Below the pieces are notes generated by a model. That model ran no database searches. It saw only the letters and a program-made list of their open reading frames with translations, and had not been told where the DNA came from. A program made the position numbers and the translations under genes. A stretch of DNA of 64,000 nt from Phylloscopus collybita (lineage: Eukaryota > Chordata > Aves > Passeriformes > Phylloscopidae): assembly GCA_027886175.1 (NCBI GenBank), contig JAJNNQ010000075.1, positions 2,025,001 to 2,089,000 of the forward strand, written 5' to 3'. This document shows, in pieces, positions 34,113-46,769 of this stretch (the first letter of the stretch is position 1; each line of letters opens with the position of its first letter).

Positions 34113-34872
34113 GTTTTTGGGGTTTTGTTGTTTATTTGGGTTTTTTTCCTTTGTTTTTGGGTTTTTGGGTTTTGTAGGTTTTAATAACTTTTGAGCCTTT
34201 CACTTGCAGAACCATCAGCTTAGCTTGAGGAGTCTTCTATGTATCCATCAGGCACTGTTAGCTCTTGGATCTGGGATTGGTAATTAAATAAGCACTGAAG
34301 GAAGGCTGTTCACACTCTTGCAAGCCACTGTTTGTAACACACAAAATATCTTGTATTCTTGTTTTTGTAGTCTCATTTTGACCAGCATGGAAAGAAACAC
34401 CTTGAGGGTTTATCTCTGTTCTCTTTATTCCTCGATATTTATAAATATATACACGACTGGAAAGACAGAAAGAAAAAGGGAGTTTTGCCAGGGAATGAAC
34501 TAAATCACAGAGTAACAATACCAGGGAGGAACACGAGCAGAAGCAGCAAGGGTCAGCCTGCCTTAATGAAATTACACTGTTTGAGGTTGTTATTTTAAGA
34601 GCTTTTCCATCTTGCTGTACCTGAGCACCAGTGTCACGCTGTTAAATCCGGGAGGTTGGATTGCTTCCGTGTGCTCTGGGACAATGTCCTGATGCAGGAG
34701 GGAGGCTGTAATGGTTCAGGTTAACTCATACCAGCAGCTGCTGTTATGTTTGACAGCTGAAGTGCTGCTCCCTGTGCTCTTCCTTCCCTTGCATAGGGGA
34801 ATATCACAGGAGCAGCGGTTCTGCGGTGGGAATGTCCTGATGGTTGCCATGCTTTAAACAGTGGCTGCTGCT
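34113..34872. other. G/T-rich low complexity, then unassigned DNA
   Basis: 34113-34180 is made of TTTTTGGG/GTTTT units. The rest is unique DNA with no recognised gene. Confidence 0.5.
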
Positions 34873-35535
34873 GTGTGTCTGGGCATGAACCAGTCTGTGC
34901 CCAGGTGGGCAAGAAGGCCAAGGGCATCCTGGACTGTATGAAAAAAAAAATGTGGCCAGAAGGACCAGGGCAGTGATTGTCCGTCTGTGCTGGCCACTGG
35001 TGAGGCCACGGATTGAGTGCTGCATTCATTTTTGGGCCTCTCATTTCAAGAAGGACATTGAGGAGCTGGGGCATGTCCAGAGAAGGGAATGGTGCTGGAA
35101 AAGGGTCTGAAGAATATGTCCTATAAGGAGCAGTTGAGAGGGGGCTCAGCCTGGAGAAAAGGAGGTTCAGGAGGGACCATTTTGCTCTCCACAACTCCCT
35201 GACAGGAAAGGGCGTCCAGGTGGGTGTTGGTCTCTTCTCCCAGGGAGCAAGGAACAGGATGAGAGGAAATGGCCTTAAGCTGCATCAGAGCAGGTTCAGG
35301 TTGGACAGCAGCAGGAATTTCTTCATGGAAAAGGTTGACAACTATTGGAAGAGGCTGGCCAGGAAAGTGGTGGAGTCCTCATGCCTGGAGGCATGGATAT
35401 ATGCCTGGAGGCATCCATTTATAACTGGATATGGCACTCAGTGCTTTGGTCTGGTTGACAAGGTGGAGATCAGTCAAAGATTGGACTTGCTGATCTCAGA
35501 GGTCTTTTCCAATCTAATGATTTGGTGAGTCTGTG
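34873..35535 (+). mobile_element. CR1 LINE fragment with broken ORF2 C-terminus (about 660 bp)
   Basis: Opens in ORF2 (GTGCCCAGGTGGGCAAGAAG, then ATCCTGGACTGTATGAAAAA), runs through AAGAAGGACATTGAGGAGCT and GGTGTTGGTCTCTTCTCCCA, and ends TCCAATCTAATGATTTGG. Translated from 35220 it shows GVGLFSQ and FRLDSSRNFF, the CR1 ORF2 C-terminal pattern. An internal 14-bp motif ATGCCTGGAGGCAT is duplicated at about 35382 and 35401. Same subtype as 3111 and 27192. Confidence 0.93.
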
Positions 35536-36390
35536 AATTGTGTTGTTCATGAAGTACTTAGTTAAACTTTCTCCTATTTTTTTTCCTCCTCCCCCCACCC
35601 CCCCCTCCCCCTTGCTTTTTTTTTTTTTTTTCTTTAAGTGATGGTTTTGAACAAGTGCACTTCAATTTGGTTGCCATGGTGTGTGTCTGAAGCCTGGTGC
35701 AGCTCCTAGAAAGCTTGACTTTGAGAATGGATGTCACAGCTGAGATCCTGGGTAGCTGATTACAGCCCGTGTCTGCCTGAAGCATCTCTGGGAGCAGGAT
35801 GCTCTCCTGAGGATTCGGTGCACTCCAGAATGGGATAAAGGATATCTCTGTGCCTTTCTGGAGACATCTCTATCTCTATGTAATGCTTTTCTCAAGATAA
35901 ATGCCATGGAAAGCCGGCAACGCTGGACAAATTTGCTCTGCCATATGCTTGTGGAGGAGTGTTTTTCTGAAGCTTTTATGTATGACTGGTAATCATAGAT
36001 TGGTTTAGGGAGACGTTTCTGAAAGTGTGAAGGGAAAGGAAGGGCAGCATGGTAATTTGAATTAATTGTAGTGTTTATCAAGTCAACATCCAGTGGAGAC
36101 CAAATCATTATGTAGTCTCCTATTCTGCTTTTAAAAAGCGTAATAACTGAGTAATGAATCCAAGGTCAGTTTAAAAAAAAAGGGATACACCTCCAACATC
36201 TAAAACATTTTAAGTTCTTGTCTCATAATACATGAAATGGCTTTGGAAGCAGATCATAGTGGGGTGGGTTTTGCTTGTTTGCTTGTTTTTCCCTTTTAAT
36301 CTGCAAATAGATATGTGGAGATAATTCTTTGTGCTGCACTGAGCTGAGAACAGACAACAGAGACAGAAATTCTGGTCTAGCACATGCACC
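35536..36390. other. T/C-rich tract, then unassigned DNA
   Basis: 35576-35632 alternates T and C runs. The remainder is unique DNA with nothing recognised. Confidence 0.5.
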
Positions 36391-36602
36391 AGGAAAAATT
36401 CCCTCCCTGAAAAAGCTGACAAGCATTGGGACAGGCTGCCCAGGGCAGAGGTGGTGTCACCATCCCTGGAGGGATTTAAAAGTTGTGTAGATGTGGCACT
36501 TGGGGACATGGGTTAGTGGTGGGCTTGGCAGTGCTGGGGGAAGGGTATGACCTGATGATCTTGGAGGGCTTTTCTAACCTAAGAAAATTCCATGATTCTG
36601 TG
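36391..36602 (+). mobile_element. CR1 LINE fragment, 3' end
   Basis: CAAGCATTGGGACAGGCTGC, CATCCCTGGAGGGATTTAAA, GATGTGGCACTTGGGGACAT and AAATTCCATGATTCTG. Plus strand, about 210 bp. Confidence 0.93.
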
Positions 36603-38348
36603 AGTGTTCTTCTCCCCATCTCCAGTAAGGGAACCAAAGGTTCTAAAGCATGAGTTTCTGCCACAGCAAAGATGCAGAGCCTTGAGCAAGAAATCTGAGA
36701 GCCATGACCTGGACCTTCATCCCGTGGTTTCAGCCCACTGTTACTTTTCACATCAAATCCAGAGGTACCAAACCGTGCCTGGATGCACACCCTGAAACAA
36801 AAGGGTTGAGTTGCTGGTGTTCAGTCACATCGCTCTCCAAAAGTCCTGCCAGGACTGAGGGGATAATTGGCAGTTTAAAGGATTGCTTTGTTTCCCTCTG
36901 CTCCATCACCTACGGGACCACAACAAACAGAAAGTCAATCAGCATGTCATGTACATATAAACTGCCCCCTCCTCCTTGGGGAGCTGAGCTCTGTCAGTCT
37001 GGCTGTTGGAAAATGGAATGTACAGATTCAGGAGCAGAAAATTGAGAACTTTGTTGGCTGGTCTGAAATGAAAAAGTGGATATTTTACCCTTATGACACA
37101 TGATGGAGTATCTTTTGGTATCTAGAGACAGCACTGTCAGGACTAGGCTGTTAATTTATTATGTGAATGATGGTGGTATCAGGCTGTGCTTATCTGAGCT
37201 AAGCCGATTTTAATGATCAAAACCTTGAACCTGGAATTTAGGGGAAAATTTTGGACTAAATTAAGCAAAGGGACAATCTCTCTTTTGTATAGGATTTGTA
37301 GAATCAACATTGATTAATTGGAGTTGCAGTAATTACCCACTGATTAAAGTCAGTTGGGTTTTGGTGTTTTGGTTGTTGGTTTTTTCTTGGACTTTTTTTT
37401 GTTTGCATTTTCTATTATGGTCGTCCCCCCCCCCCCCAAATAACTTTATTACATATTCCAAGAGAGTTTAAAACAAAAAAAATAAAAATAAGACAGGTGG
37501 AGAGCCTTTGGTTTCCACCTCATCAAAAAGAAACGTAAGTTTTGGTGACAGAAGATCTGTAAATATTTTATAGAATTCAGACAGGAATCCATCTGGACCA
37601 GATTTCTTTTTTTAGCATTTCATTCTCTTATAATTTGTCTCAATTTTATCTGCAGAGAGCAGCTACCTCAACTTTTTGAACTGAGTGTTTGAAAACAGAT
37701 TTTAAAACGTTTCCCTGCAAAGTAATGGCCTGGTAGAGGCAGGTGTTTCCTTTGAGCAATTTAAAGTGGGGCTAGCCCTCCCTGCTGGGGCTGGACACAC
37801 TCTGTTTTTGCAGTGAAACAATTTATTCTGCAAGATCTGCAATGTGTACAGTGTCTGACAAAATTTAGTTGATGCAGTAGTTTATGTTACCTACTTGAAA
37901 TAACAGCAATACCTTCTGATTTTTATGTGCATGTAATCATTAGGGGTCAGATTCTCATCTCTTTCATGGAAAATGTTTAATCCTTGGATTAAAGCAGCAA
38001 AAAGAAGGAGGCATGGCTCAATTTGAATAAATATTTCTGGTCTTGTTGTGAAACCTATTAGACACAACTCCCTGCACCCTCCCAGTGCTCCCATGATCTT
38101 AATTGCCTGAATTGTTTCTGGTTCTATTTGACCTTAAACTATTTCCTTTATGCTCCAGTTGCAGGGTTTTTATTTTCCTCTTAATAGTGAAATTGGGAGT
38201 TGATTTGAAAGGTGCAACAGATAATCTTTTCTACCTTCTTTAAATTTAAAGATAGTTTGCATTTTTGCATAGCTGATGTGTCTTGTGAGCATTATTTTTT
38301 CCAGGTTAAATGTCACTTAATCAGGTTGTTTACCAAGGGGAATGCAAA
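36603..38348. other. No recognised gene
   Basis: Unique DNA with a C13 homopolymer at 37425-37437 and a homeodomain-motif-rich stretch at 37310-37350 (GATTAATTGG, TAATTACC, GATTAAAG). Nothing else recognised. Confidence 0.45.
37425..37437 (+). repeat. C13 homopolymer
   Basis: Thirteen C in a row in AT-rich surroundings. Confidence 0.95.
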
Positions 38349-38622
38349 TCACGGAATAGTTCCGGCTGAGTTAAAAACTCATCCAGTTCCAGCTCCCTTG
38401 CCACAGAAAGGGACACCTTCCACTATGCCAGTGGAATAGAGCTCAGAGCTCAGAGCTCCATCCAACCTGGCCTTGGACACTTCCAGGGGTGGGGCATCCC
38501 CAACTTTTCTGGGCAACCTGTGCCAGGGCTTCACTAACCTCACAGGGAGGACTTTCTTCCTAATACCCAATCTAAACCTGCCTTCTTTCTGTTTGAAGCC
38601 ATTCCCCCTTTGTCCTTGTAAA
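38349..38622 (-). mobile_element. CR1 LINE fragment, 3' end
   Basis: TCACGGAATAGTTCCGGCTG, CCATCCAACCTGGCCTTGGA and TGAAGCCATTCCCCCTTTGT. An internal AGAGCTC 7-mer occurs three times in tandem at about 38437-38457. Minus strand. Confidence 0.92.
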
Positions 38623-40823
38623 AAATGTTGCATAGGAGCCACGAGCTTGTGAGTGTTTTTGGAAACTGAGAGGTGTCCTTGGACTTTCTGTGATGCATCT
38701 TCAGCTCTGTGTGCTCAGGGATGCAGCAGCCACCACATCCCCTCCCCTCATCTCTTCTAGACTCCTTAGATCCTCCAGTGACATAAGAGGGGAAGCAAAA
38801 ACCTCTGGACAGGGTGAAAAATCCTCTAGCTTTTGTCCAATTAATTTTTGCATGGGGCTTCTTTATCCAATTGGATAAAACACTTTATTTTTTTGGGGAG
38901 TGGTGGTGGTGACAAATCTCCTTAGTTCACCCTTTATTTTTGCATCATTTCTCTTCCTGCATAACCTGGTCCATGCTTTTCACCGCATCCTTGAATCTTT
39001 AGTTTCATTTTCCCCATCAAAACCCTTTCTGGTGTCACTGGCACCTTGCAGCTGTAATTTCCATGGATTATTTTTTGTCTGTGCAGGTTTGGATGGCTTC
39101 CCAAAGCTCTGAATGTAGCACAAGAAAACGGTGCAATAGAACATTTGAAATACAAGTTCTTTTGGTCCACGTCCCAACTCCATTACGGAGGTCTCCTTCC
39201 TTTTATGTTTTATTTATTTTCAGAATGCTGCTTTCTTCAGGCTGAAAAAGGTTTCTGAGTGAAAAAATATCAGTTAAAAACCTGGCTGATGGCTACAAAG
39301 GGCAGGAGGAAACAATTCTCAAGTGTGGATCCTGTTGTTTACTTAGAGTCAAGTGGCTAAAAACACTCAACAAACACTAAAATAATGGGACCAGTGAGAT
39401 TAGACAAGCTTGGATAGAGGATATAAAAAAATCAAGTGAGGGAGTCTGTATTTCTACTCAGTATTTGTGTAATTATGTTGGAATAGGAATTCCTGGGTGG
39501 TGGAAGTTCTGTGGGCATTGCACTCACAGGCTGAGAGTAGGTACAGCAGAGCAGAGTCTGTCTCTCACCTCACCTTACTGGGACCTAAATATTTTTATAG
39601 CCACCTTAATTCACATTCATCCCTAACAGGGATTATTATATGTATTTATTATATTTGTATTTATTTTAACAGGAATTATATGACATAATTGCAGTGCTCT
39701 GTGCAGAGCAGTAAAATGAAGCACAACACAGGCACATCTTTTGCACGCTCTTCTTCATCAGGTGTGAAGTTGGCACCTGTTAGTTCCTTGTGCCTACTCC
39801 TGACTTTAGTCTCCAAAATGTGTTTACCTTCATAAATTCACGGATGGATTTAGATTTGATCTGCCTGGACACAGAAGGATGCTCAGCCATGAGCCCTTGG
39901 TATGTGACAGGCCTCTGTCAATGCTCTTCCTTTTCCCTTTCTTTCCTCTCTTTCTTATCTTTAAACCTGGCCTTAGGACTGAGTCTAGCCTTGTTTAATA
40001 GTCCAGATTACTGGGGCTGAGTGGAGCCATCCTCACCATGGCCATGGAGAGAGGTAAGACAGAGCAGCTGATCAGAAAAGGTGAATTTCAAGTAGCCTGG
40101 CTGCTCTTGAACTTCTGGTTTTGTGCTTCCCTGAGGGATTTCCTCCTAGAATTGTCACAGGAGAAGGTGAACTGGGCCAGGACAGAGATATGTCCTAGCA
40201 AAATGAACCAAAGCCAGGCTGGTTTTGTGAAGAGCATGAGAAAAAGACAAACAGGGCAAGACTTCTCCCAGTGTTTTCCCACATTCTTCAGTCAGAGGTG
40301 CTACATTTAATACCACGCAATGTATTTTGATCTTCCTTTTTTCCCTCCTTCTTTTCACAGTCCTGTTGCATTTTTAAAGCCTGTGTAAGGTTTTAGGATA
40401 TCCAACAGCCTGTGGCATCAAGTTCTTGCTCAATTGGAACATTTTACATGAGGATTATCTTCTTTCTTACTTTCATTCCTGTCGTGGCTCAGGAATTCAT
40501 GGGGTATTATTTTATGGGAATTTCCTGCATTCCAACATTCTTTTCCCAGTCTGATGAGACATTACCTTTTTAGTTCTTCGACTGTATTGGGATGAAAGTG
40601 GTAGAATTGGATAAAAACATTGAAAAGACTGCTGAAAATTATAATTTTCAGGGATTTTTTATATCTATTGTATGTTTAAGCTTCCCAGGACCTGCAAACT
40701 TCCTCCACTCACTCTCTCTACTGAAAAGTAGGTATCTCCTCTGTATTTTGACTGGGTCTCCACTCTTGACTGGCTGTACTGACTTAAGCCTCTCCCAGTA
40801 GCTCTGGGTGCACACTGAGAAGT
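38623..40823. other. No recognised gene
   Basis: About 2.2 kb of unique DNA. A TATTTATTATATTTG-type AT tract at 39636-39680. No family assigned. Confidence 0.45.
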
Positions 40824-41108
40824 GAGGGTCGGTCTCTTCTCCCAGGTAATCTTAAATTAATCTTAAATTAATCTTAATCTTAAATTGTGCTAAGGTGAGT
40901 TTAGATTGGCTATTAAGGAAAAATTCTTTGCCAGAAGTCTTGTCAAGCATTGAAAGAGGTTTCCCAGAGTGGTGGTAGAGCCACCATTCCTGGAGGGATT
41001 TAAAAGACCTGCAGATGTGACACCTGGGGAGATGATTGAGCCTTGGCAGTGTCTTGTTGGACTCAATGGTCTTAAAGTTCTTTTCCAACCCAAAAAATTC
41101 TATGATTT
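40824..41108 (+). mobile_element. CR1 LINE fragment with internal tandem expansion
   Basis: GGTCGGTCTCTTCTCCCAGG, then an array of TTAAATTAATC units (40848-40887) that is not part of the CR1 consensus, then TGAGTTTAGATTGGCTATTA, GAGTGGTGGTAGAGCCACCA and CCAACCCAAAAAATTCTATG. Plus strand. Confidence 0.92.
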
Positions 41109-42574
41109 AGGTGCCTTAATTTGCAGCTGTTGCCCCCTCTTCTGCCAGCCCAGAAGGCTGTGCATCACCAGCCAGGTCTTCCAGCCCCACCCAAGCCTCA
41201 CAGGACATGTGAGATGGTATTTGGCACCCACATTTTGACACATGCACCCCACACTGCGTGTGTCCCATCTTCACCAGGATCTTACATACAGTTCATGGTA
41301 TAAAAAACCCCACAACCTCCTCCTTGGTGGAAAAACCAGCAGTCTGCATTTTTGAGGGCAGCTCTTCTCCCCTGTGCAGGGCTTGCCACTCAGCTGTTTT
41401 TTCCTTGGCTGGCTCGGGGCTTGGCGTTCCTCTCGCATGAGTCACGCGCTGGAGCGGAGCTGCTTTTCCTCCTTGATATTTGCTCTCCGTTCCCTTTGGT
41501 GCCATCATGTGCTGCACGAGCTCATCAGCAGGAAGGAGGAGTCCTCCAGTGCCCGGTGAACTGTGAAATTGGCTGAAATGGGGCTTTTTAGGGTCTTTGG
41601 TTCATAACTGATCGGAGGCCGTGGCAGAGCAGACCTGACCGATGCTTTTCTCAACGTGAGGGTGAATTTGCCCCAAAATATCTGTGATTAGGGTGAAAGA
41701 ATGGTGGGAAGGGGATGAGTTTAGCTCTCCACAGGCTGCCTCAGGCTGGTAGCTGTCTCTGCCATCTGACAAATGCTTTGTGAGTGCAGCTGGTCTGGAG
41801 AAGACGAGCTCCTTTGACAGCACACGTTTACGCTTCCAGATGTTCTATGTTCGCTGTCTTGTTGTCTTGGCCTGTAAAGCCTTCAAACGAGGTGAAATCT
41901 CTTTTCTCTTGCTGTGCTGAACCTGTGCTCTCCTACCACGCTCTGCTGCAGGCAGGAGATGTGGCAGGAGGCTCAGCTCCATCGTGGAGCATCCCCAGCT
42001 AATGAGGGTTAGTTGTTAGCGTGTTTTCCGAGGATTTGTTTTTCTGCTTGGTCCCTCTTGTGAATGTCTGTGGTGAAAAACATCTCTGCTGCTTGTTCCT
42101 CTTCAGTCCATGTTAATATTCATCCTGTTGCCTTTGTTGCAAGCAACCCCGGCAATTCCTTGCCTCCCTGTGACTTTGCTTCTACTATGGGGCATTCCTT
42201 TACTTTACAAACTTTTACTTTTTTAATGTTTTTTGTTTGAGGAGAGCGAAAGTTGAAATAATCACGGTGCTCACCTCCCCTCTTGGCTTAGGGAGATTAT
42301 GTCGTGGTTTAAAAACACAGGCAGAAAGTCCTGTGAATATCAGATTGGTGGGGTATTAAGAACCACTTGAAATAATTGAGGGATCAACCATGTTCTCTGT
42401 CAGCGAGAGTTTGTGGCAAAACTGAATGAGTTAGAAAATTGACCGTTGTTTCCTCAAATTGTGTTTCCTCAAATATGTGCAATGGCAGGATCACTGTAAG
42501 TTTTTTAGCAAATTCACTTTAGTCTGGCAGGAGAATTGGCTCACAGCCACTGCTGACTTTGGGCTATGATTCAT
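41109..42574. other. No recognised gene; small CpG cluster with AP-1-type site
   Basis: Unique DNA. 41414-41456 holds six CpGs in 43 bp around a TGAGTCA (41438-41444), unlike the CpG-poor surroundings. No promoter or gene could be defined. Confidence 0.4.
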
Positions 42575-42770
42575 GAAAATTCCTTCACCAACAGAATAGT
42601 CAGGCTCTGGAACAGGCTGCTCAGGGAGGTGGTGTAATCACCAACCAGGGGAGTGTTCAAAAGGCTTGTGGAAGTGGCCCTTGGGGGGTTGGTAGCTGTG
42701 AACACAGTGGTGTTAGGTAAATGGTTGGACCCAAGGATTTTAGAAGTCTTTTCCATCATTATTCTGTGAT
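42575..42770 (+). mobile_element. CR1 LINE fragment, 3' end
   Basis: GCTCTGGAACAGGCTGCTCA, GTGGAAGTGGCCCTTGGGGG and TCCATCATTATTCTGTGATC. Plus strand, about 195 bp. Confidence 0.9.
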
Positions 42771-45700
42771 CTGTTGATTAGAATTACACTGGACATAACT
42801 GACTTCAATTTTCTCCCATGGTCTTGCTGGGAAACCTGAAATGAAGACACCAAGCTGTTTTCTGTCTCTTGATGAATCACAGGCAAAGGTAGAAGTAGAT
42901 TCTTTATTTCCCACTGTGTCCTCACCAGACCATGCTGCTTCTTATTTATCCTTCTGCAAAGTTTATTTATAATGTGACTGGTAGTAAACACTGGTGGAGG
43001 TGAGAGCATATTCTGATTGTGTGTGTTGAATAACAATATTTCTTCTTTGGGAAGTGGAAATGAGTTGTGTTTGTTGATGGGGGAGCAGGATCCTGGGATT
43101 TGGGAATCTATTACTTTATTAATTCACCCACTTTGCCCTGCATCTTCCTCCCCTAAGCAATTGCAACTCTGTCTATCAAGATGTTCCTGAGGACTCAGAA
43201 TTAGTTGCCATCCTCAGATGCATTTTTCATTATTCTGTTGAAATCCAATATAAATTTATAAATGCCATTTCTAATTTTGTTAAGCTGACCTAGTGTGGTG
43301 CAGTTGGTCTCTGTCCATTCGTGCGTGTACATCTTTTATAATTAATAAGTTTACTCTAACGTCAGAGTAGCAACCTAGACACCAGTTCCCTCTTTCCTGT
43401 GTTCCTCCTCCCTGATTTTTATTACAGCAAATAGACATTAATATTCATCTTTTGTAACCAGTGAAAAGGCAGATGAAACCTGGATTTTGAACTGACTGGA
43501 AATTTAATTTTGCTGTTCACTGAAATATGTAATACTTCTGTGTTTGTCTAGCATATGGATAGATTAAGACTGTTCTACATGCAAGGTTCACAAAAAGTAG
43601 ACAGCATGGCACAAAACAGCAAATAGAAGAAGGCAATACAGGTAAAAAATAGAAAGAAAACCCTTGAGGTAGAAGCAACAGAGTTTTGTAGCATTTGTAC
43701 TCAGGCAGTTCAGGGTTTGAAGCTGTCTAGATCATCTTCTGCAGGAGCCATAAGAAATGTTTAACTGTTGTATTAATGTCAATTTAAAAAATAGGGTGGG
43801 TGACATCACATCTTGATCAAAGTGAGCTCAGAGTGACCTGGCACTAAGTCATGTAAGCACTGCCATGATATGGCCTGGAGCAGCAGCAGCAAACATTACA
43901 CACAGCTCAGTGCCCAAAAGGTCTTTGGTCTCCCAAAGACTCAGGAGGCTCCTTTCCTCTTGATCTGAATTCCTCAGTATCAGGGAAGCCTGATTGCTTC
44001 TCCAGCAGTAAAGATATTTGGGTCCTGAGGGGTGGCCTTGCTTGAGCCATGACTCTGTCATCCATCACCCTCAGCTGCTGCTTTGGGGAACCAAACTGTC
44101 TCAGGGTGTGCTGCCTTGTGCTCTGAGGGTGGAAGGCATCCATCTTTCCATGGCATCTGTGATCCCTTTGATGGAAGACTTTTTCTAGCAGGTAGTTTCG
44201 CTCTCGAGAAGTTTACATACCTGAAAGCTGAGGAGGAGGACATTACATACCAGGGGAGCTGAGGGTCTATGAATCTGAGATTCCCAAGGTAAACAAAACG
44301 TATCCATCCCTTCTTCTTGGCATTTGCCTAAGGCCAGCCTGTCTCTGGTGCCACAGAGCAGGATTTGAAGCCTGTCTTCTCTTCTCTTGTGAGGAGACAT
44401 GCAGTCAGGTAGATGTGGAAGGAGAGTCTGTTTATTGAAGTGGCAACTGGGACTGACATGAAAGGAGAACAGCAGGCTTCCAGATTGCTTTTCTTGCCTC
44501 TGTTCTTCGTGTCTGATGTGCAGACATTGGTGCAACGTGAAATGTGTGCAGACAGCTTGCATCCATCCCTTCCCATCTCTGTTGCTTGTGGTTTCTTTCC
44601 CCTTTATGTTTCGTGTCAGTCCATCAGATCTGAAGCCTTCTGATATCAACAGGAACTCCTGGGTGGAGGCATCCAGAGCTTGGTGGGGTTGGAGGTGCCT
44701 TTTGATGGACAGGAAAGGTTCTGTTCTACCTGATGGATGCTGCTACAGCTGCAAATCTTGGGGATGACTGAGTGATGAAAGAAGGGGTTAGCCAGGAAGT
44801 GTTCCTGTTGGCTTTGAGTGGTTTTGCTGAGCTGGATGAAAAATGAGATTGATCAAAGGCTGCAATCAGATGTGCTGAGAACAGCCAGAGATCTTGGTGT
44901 CATTGCAATTAGAGGCACAGGGAAAACCAGCTGTCTCTGTTTGTGGCTTGGTGTATATCTCCATAAAATGTCATGGATGCCTTATCTCGCTGTCTCTGAC
45001 TTTGCAGCCTGTCCTGATCCTATCTGTTCCCGGGACAAAATGCTCTGCTCCTGGAGACATCTACAGTGGCAGCAGGGAAGAGAAACCAAATCCGTTGGGA
45101 AGCAATCAGGTGCTTTCCTGAAATAAGGACTTCAGTGAGGAAGAACGCAGAAAGAGAATTTTTGAATTTTTGTCATTGTTTCTTAGCAAATCTCAGGAAG
45201 AGCAGGAACAGCTCATTCCTGAGATTATCTCTGCTGGTTTTACTCTGCATCTACTCCATGATGCCTCTGGGCTGTGGGTGTTTGCTTTGCTCTGCCGTGC
45301 GCTTCAGTGGAGGAGGGGAGACAAGAGCACAGTTCAAGGGGTTGAGTCAGGCTGTTCGCAGTCATTGGTGATGTCATGCCAGTCAAGTACCACAAAGTGT
45401 CTCTAGAAGCTTCTGGAAGTCTGTTTAATTTGTACAAGATTATGGTTATGATGCCCTGGGGGTTTTGTTGTTGTTTTTTGTTGTTGTATTTTGTGTCTTG
45501 TCAACCTAGGCTAGACAGTGAGGTCCTCAAGCTGTGGGGACAGAGATGACTTCACTCTCCAAGGGCCTTCCATCAGCTTTAGAATTCAGTTGGGAAGCAA
45601 AGTGTGAGGAAATATCTGTACTGCTGCACTCCCAGTCCTGCTGCAGGCTGGGCATTGCTCCTGACCACCCTCCTACCAGGCATTTCTGCAGCTCCTGAAC

Positions 45701-46198
45701 ACTGCTCTCCTCTCCTTGCTGCCCAAAGCCACCCAGGGACATGATGTTAGTTTTATAAACCACACAAAAGATCCAGAAGGGAAAAATTACCTCAAAGGCC
45801 CAAGGTGAGAAAGAAGAAAGTCATCCCCTCCATCCACTCTGATTGACCTCTGACAGTTGTGTTATGAGGCACTTGGGGATTTGTGCAATTACACCAACTC
45901 GGTACTAAAACCATTGAATACAAACCCAACAACATAAAACAAAACAAGGTGATTCAGCAACAGAGCTTGTTCATAAATTCAGGCTCTGTGATAAAGAGGA
46001 AAGAGACATTTTTCCAGGTAAATTCCAGGTTTATTGAGTTTTGGTTTCAATAATTGAGAAAAACCCTAAGAAAATAAGCTGAAAAGCAGCACATCTATGA
46101 CACAAGTGATAGAGTCAAACCTAAGCAGAAGGCTTTGCAAATATGCCCTTTGATCTCATGACTTAAAGAAACTTTGGTATTACCAATTTAGTCCTTGC
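42771..46198. other. No recognised gene
   Basis: About 3.4 kb of unique DNA. Overlapping open frames at 44185-45400 on both strands lack any recognisable domain and splice context. No repeat family assigned. Confidence 0.45.
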
Positions 46199-46279
46199 TG
46201 AAGATGTCCCTGCTCATTGCAGGGGAGTTGTTCTAGATGACCTTTAAAAGGTCCCTTCCAACCCAAATTATTCTATGAG
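46199..46279 (+). mobile_element. Short CR1 3'-end fragment
   Basis: TGAAGATGTCCCTGCTCATT, TTCTAGATGACCTTTAAAAG and CCCAAATTATTCTATGAG. The last 80 bp of a plus-strand CR1. Confidence 0.9.
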
Positions 46280-46299
46280 CCTCTGGTACTCTGCCAACA

Positions 46300-46375
46300 G
46301 GAGAGCTCTGCCTTTGTCAATTTTACAGGTGAGGAAGTGGAGTCAGCACTGCGGAAAGCAAGGAAATGCTGAGTA
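46300..46375 (+). mobile_element. Possible ancient MIR-type SINE remnant
   Basis: TCAATTTTACAGGTGAGGAA then GTGGAGTCAGCA resembles the MIR core 'ccattttacagatgaggaaactgaggca'. Only this short core is recognisable. Confidence 0.35.
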
Positions 46376-46769
46376 TTCTTCCTTGTGTAAACAAACTTCC
46401 CAGTGAGAAATTAAGGGAGGTCAATCTGTTTAGTTCATCTGAGGGGACATTAAAAGGCAAAAGAGAGATCAAACAGCAAAGTTCAAGAGTTGGGAAGACA
46501 CAGCTCTCCTAATGGAGTGGCTGGGGCTGGTCCTTCATTAACTGGAGCCTCAGGGAGTCTCTTATGGAAAGAGGTGACCTGGGCTGACCAGAGGCTCTAG
46601 GGGTTGATGCATAAAGATGATTCATGTAAGATTATCTGCAAACTCTTTATGAAGGTCAGGCTGGTTGGTCAAAGGATTTTATCTGGAAAAGTAGAAAAAT
46701 ATATCTCAGGTGAATCACCCAGAAGTGGAGGTGACATCATCATTAATGAGTTCTGAAGCCCACAGTGAG
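46376..46769. other. No recognised feature
   Basis: Unique DNA without recognisable elements. Confidence 0.45.
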
